From Ypsolopha sequella (lineage: Eukaryota > Arthropoda > Insecta > Lepidoptera > Ypsolophidae), in the NCBI GenBank assembly GCA_934047225.1, contig OW204011.1, positions 15,946,339 through 16,010,338 of the forward strand: a DNA stretch of 64,000 nucleotides. The letters are read 5' to 3'. This document shows positions 61,315 through 64,000 of this stretch, in pieces. Each line of letters begins with the position of its first letter. Within the stretch, counting starts at the first letter, position 1. Below the pieces are notes generated by a model. The model ran no database searches. It was not told the origin of the DNA and saw only the letters and a list, made by a program, of their open reading frames with translations. A program made the translations under genes and the position numbers.

Positions 61315-62253
61315 TTTGACAATTGTTACAGTATTTTATTTACCTATCCGCTATAACTGGTTTTATACACATATAATACGTACAGACAATAATTATTGTG
61401 TAATTACATTAAACACCAATTAACAGAACAGAGACCCTAAAACAACCGTAAACCGAAACAAGAGTTTTATCCTGTAACAACACCTCGCATTTAATAATAA
61501 TTACATAACTACAAGAATATAATAAGTATCCTTAGTAAGGATTTCTACTAAAACTTCAATTGGTTAATTAGCCTAAGTGCCGGATCCGGCAGCGTAGTCA
61601 CTTCCTACTGAAAACTCTATAACCATGTTGGCTCAAAGAGACTTGTATCCGGAGCTGCTAAATTGTAAAAAAAAAAAAGAAAGCTTATCTATGATTACAT
61701 AGATTCTTCTCGTTGTTTTCATACCGCTACTGCCCGCTAGATGGCGGTGTCTTCGTTTTTTTGTAAACAATAGAAAACAATGTACGAGCATCGAACCGTA
61801 CCTTTCCATAATGCTAAAATACCACATAAAATGCATATCAAATATTATTATTTAGTAATTAGTGTACATGTCCGTCTCGTGGCGACATGCAATTGTCAAA
61901 ATAGCAGATCTTGTTTGTTTACAAACCCAGAATTGAAAAAAAATGGATGGATGGAACTGCCTGGCAAAAATTACAGTGATTTGACTTTTCTGTCTCCGAT
62001 TATATGATTAATCAATGTCACTTATGTTTGACAATAAATTGAGCAAATAACGACGCAACTTCAATAAAGAACCACATATACGTAATAAAAATAATAATAT
62101 TTGGTATAAAACTAAAAAGAAAACAAACGTACTCCACAGGATTTCATCACGAAAATATTGTAATATTTGTTTCACTTACCAAGCAAATCCGTAATAATAA
62201 CATGAAACCAAACCTTCGTGGGTCAATGGGCACTGATCATAACGCTTCTGAAC
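61315..62253 (-). other. gypsy 5' leader
   Basis: Non-coding sequence between the 5' LTR and gag-pol. Small frames (61,633-62,007) look accidental. Next to the LTR the element strand reads GTTCAGAAGCGTTATGATCA, where a primer binding site is expected. It matches no tRNA 3' end I can name. Confidence 0.55.
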
Positions 62254-62611
62254 TAATAAAACTCCATGATATAATTCAGCGTGTATTCGATCAATTCTCA
62301 ATATTATCCCTCTTTTTTACCAGTAGCCATCTTGACAATCCTTTTCTTTTTTTTTTAATCATTTGAGTCACTCATGCATTTTCATTATTCAAACAACTTA
62401 TAAAAATCCTTATTAATTCAAAATTATAGGTTTCTAAATTAGATTATAATTTGTTTAAAACTAGTAATATCTATACACTAATACTAGTATTTTAATCAAT
62501 AAAAGTAATTAATTGCTGATACCGGATACCCTGTCTTACAATATTGCCCTTAATCTCTCAAACTTAATGGAATATTCTAAAAAGATTAGATAAAAATAAC
62601 AGTTTCTAACA
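62254..62611 (-). repeat. gypsy 5' LTR (358 bp)
   Basis: Partner of 50,375-50,732, with two differences seen. It is followed outside by GTAGT, the target duplication. Confidence 0.85.
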
Positions 62612-62735
62612 GTAGTAACTACTATATAATCTGTGGCGCGATGTACCTTTGCTTGAAGATAAACTACTGTTCTGGTTTTACTATGGTCTAAGGTTGAAAT
62701 TTTTTTACGGAACCATTCAGTCAGGGTATTCTTTT

Positions 62736-62935
62736 ACAAGGTGACATTTTGATCATCGTCCAAATTCATACTGGAGGCTTGGTAAGTGATCAGCATGATG
62801 AATCAATAGCGATTTTTGTAAAATTCATAAAACTAAATTTCGACTCCCCACAGTAATTCACTCAGAACTGGGAGTGAATTACTATGGGAAGTCAAAATTT
62901 CAGAATTTGGACGATGGTCAAAATGTCACCTTGTA
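62736..62935. mobile_element. Foldback element of the ACAAGGTGA family, shortened
   Basis: It starts ACAAGGTGACATTTTGATCA and ends with the complement GTCACCTTGT. The right arm lacks ~65 bp present in the copy at 31,713 (the part around TTACCAAGCC). Confidence 0.8.
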
Positions 62936-63581
62936 TAATATTAATAACATAAATTTAAGACCCTCGAACTGTGGCCCGAATAGGAGCTTGAAATAAAACG
63001 ATAACAAATATGTTGTAACACACAATTTATATTTCATAAAATTTAAAAATATATGATTTTATTAATTTAAAAGACGTAAGTACCTGATTATATTTAATTA
63101 CAATATACTCAAATAAAATGGCCACAGTTTAAATACCAAGCCGGAATAATTATAGAATTAAATACATTTCTTATAACACATAAATATCGAACAACACAGC
63201 CAGTTTTCTCACCGGTATCTTGAAAAATATAATATTCGTAAATAAGCAAAACTTTTAACATTAATTCGGGTTTTACGAAATTCGCATTACCCTTATAGAC
63301 GTCTACGGCCCAAAACGCTCGTGAAGTTTGTCAATAACAAGAAATCAAGATCTCAGGAAAGTCAAATTTATTTACAAGATGCCATCCCTCATTTTGTTTC
63401 ACAATAAAAGGAAACTCTTTAACTTGTACGACCATTCTTATTTGTTGTCAACAATTTATTAAGATTGTTAAGGTTGTAACGTAGCAAATATTCTTTAAAC
63501 ACATACATTTTTGATACTACAAAATAATTAAAAATCAATCAAAATCTTGAAATAATTCAAATTGCGTAGAGAATTATATAT
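62936..63581. other. AT-rich non-coding sequence
   Basis: No gene or recognisable repeat is seen. Confidence 0.5.
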
Positions 63582-63843
63582 ACAAAGTGACTTTTTGATC
63601 ATCGTAAAAATTCATACTGGAGGCTTGATACGTGATCAGTATCTTGGATCAATAACAATTTTTGTGAAATTTGTAAAATTAAATTTCGGCTTCCCATAGA
63701 AATTCACTTCCAGTTCCAAGTAAATCACTATGGGAAGTCGAAATTTCATTTTACGAATTTTACAAAAATTGTTATTGATCAATGATACTATTCACTTACC
63801 AAGCCACTAGTATGAATTTGGACGATGATCAAAAAGTCACTTG
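63582..63843. mobile_element. Foldback element of the ACAAGGTGA family, full hairpin
   Basis: ACAAAGTGACTTTTTGATCA at the left is complementary to the end at 63,843. The arms are about 120 bp and meet near CACTTCCAGTTCCAAGTAAA. Only ATATAC separates it from the next copy. Confidence 0.85.
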
Positions 63844-63848
63844 TATAT

Positions 63849-64000
63849 ACAAGGTGACTTTTTGATCATCGTCCAAATTCATACTGGAGGCTTGGTAAGT
63901 GATCAGCATCATGAATCGTTAACAATTTTTGTGAAATTCGTATAATGAAATTTCGACTTCCCATAGTAATTTACTCCCAGTCCTGAGTGAATCACTATGG
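63849..64000. mobile_element. Foldback element of the ACAAGGTGA family, cut by the window edge
   Basis: It starts ACAAGGTGACTTTTTGATCA and follows the left arm and part of the right arm of the family until the window ends. Confidence 0.85.

Larger units (their letters stand above)
50371..62615 (-). mobile_element. 12.2-kb Ty3/gypsy element with embedded inverted repeat
   Basis: LTR copies of 358 bp lie at 50,375-50,732 and 62,254-62,611, with GTAG (or GTAGT) outside both as target duplication. Between them on the reverse strand come a 0.94-kb leader and the intact gag-pol (61,314-56,479). A 5.7-kb 3' region then contains a 4.5-kb inverted repeat. The LTRs differ at two positions that I see, so the insertion is young but older than the copia and BEL/Pao ones. 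The 3' region is far longer than usual for this group. Confidence 0.85.

Noticed and set aside
61633..62007. Small coding gene in the gypsy leader
   Set aside because: Overlapping short frames on both strands, no domain, and a position inside a non-coding leader.
50371..62615. Envelope-like gene in the 3' region of the gypsy element
   Set aside because: No long frame with a signal peptide or membrane segment exists between gag-pol and the 3' LTR. The region is occupied by the inverted repeat and tandem arrays.

Overview
The window looks like a eukaryotic, most likely lepidopteran, heterochromatic or repeat-dense region. I see no rRNA, tRNA or convincing host housekeeping gene. Nearly all coding sequence belongs to retrotransposons: Jockey-like, CR1/L2-like and I/R1-like non-LTR elements, and Ty1/copia, BEL/Pao and Ty3/gypsy LTR elements. 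Hairpin (foldback) and TIR elements fill the AT-rich parts. The lepidopteran assignment rests on the element mix and on a repeat at 35095-35778 of a type I recall as common in moths and butterflies; it is an inference.

Layout. (1) 1-30,940: a head-to-tail, almost entirely reverse-strand pile of Jockey-like elements and fragments. BEL/Pao pieces lie in it (3,288-5,605), as does one forward-strand 5'-truncated element with an 11-bp target duplication (7,015-8,015). One Jockey subfamily ('J') still has an intact ORF2 (16,227-18,977) and an intact ORF1 (27,174-29,228). A second ('J2') is broken and has a G-rich minisatellite in its 5' leader. Internally deleted J derivatives also occur. (2) About 7.76 kb (8,065-15,826) reappears almost unchanged at 19,259-27,019. 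The simplest reading is an 11.2-kb tandem duplication (8,064-19,258) with a roughly 3-kb internal deletion in the second copy. (3) 30,940-36,990: AT-rich DNA full of hairpin/TIR elements, plus a possible THAP-domain first exon. (4) 36,994-48,612: one CR1/L2-like element interrupted by two very young LTR elements. These are a complete copia element (38,307-43,301) and an internally deleted BEL/Pao element (43,821-46,866). Each has identical LTRs and a 5-bp target duplication. (5) 50,375-62,611: a 12.2-kb Ty3/gypsy element with a 1,611-codon gag-pol and an unusual RS-rich Gag N-terminus. Between pol and the 3' LTR it carries a 4.5-kb inverted repeat made of two copies of a spliced, cysteine-rich gene fragment. 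(6) 62.7 kb to the end: three more hairpin elements.

How the parts work together: J ORF1 (nucleic-acid-binding, CCHC) and ORF2 (endonuclease/RT) overlap by 20 nt and would be translated from one RNA. The copia and gypsy polyproteins each carry all domains needed for particle formation, reverse transcription and integration. The deleted BEL/Pao and J derivatives keep mainly the terminal cis sequences, so they would depend on proteins made elsewhere. The most unusual object is the long inverted repeat inside the gypsy element, which would fold into a roughly 1.8-kb double-stranded RNA if transcribed.
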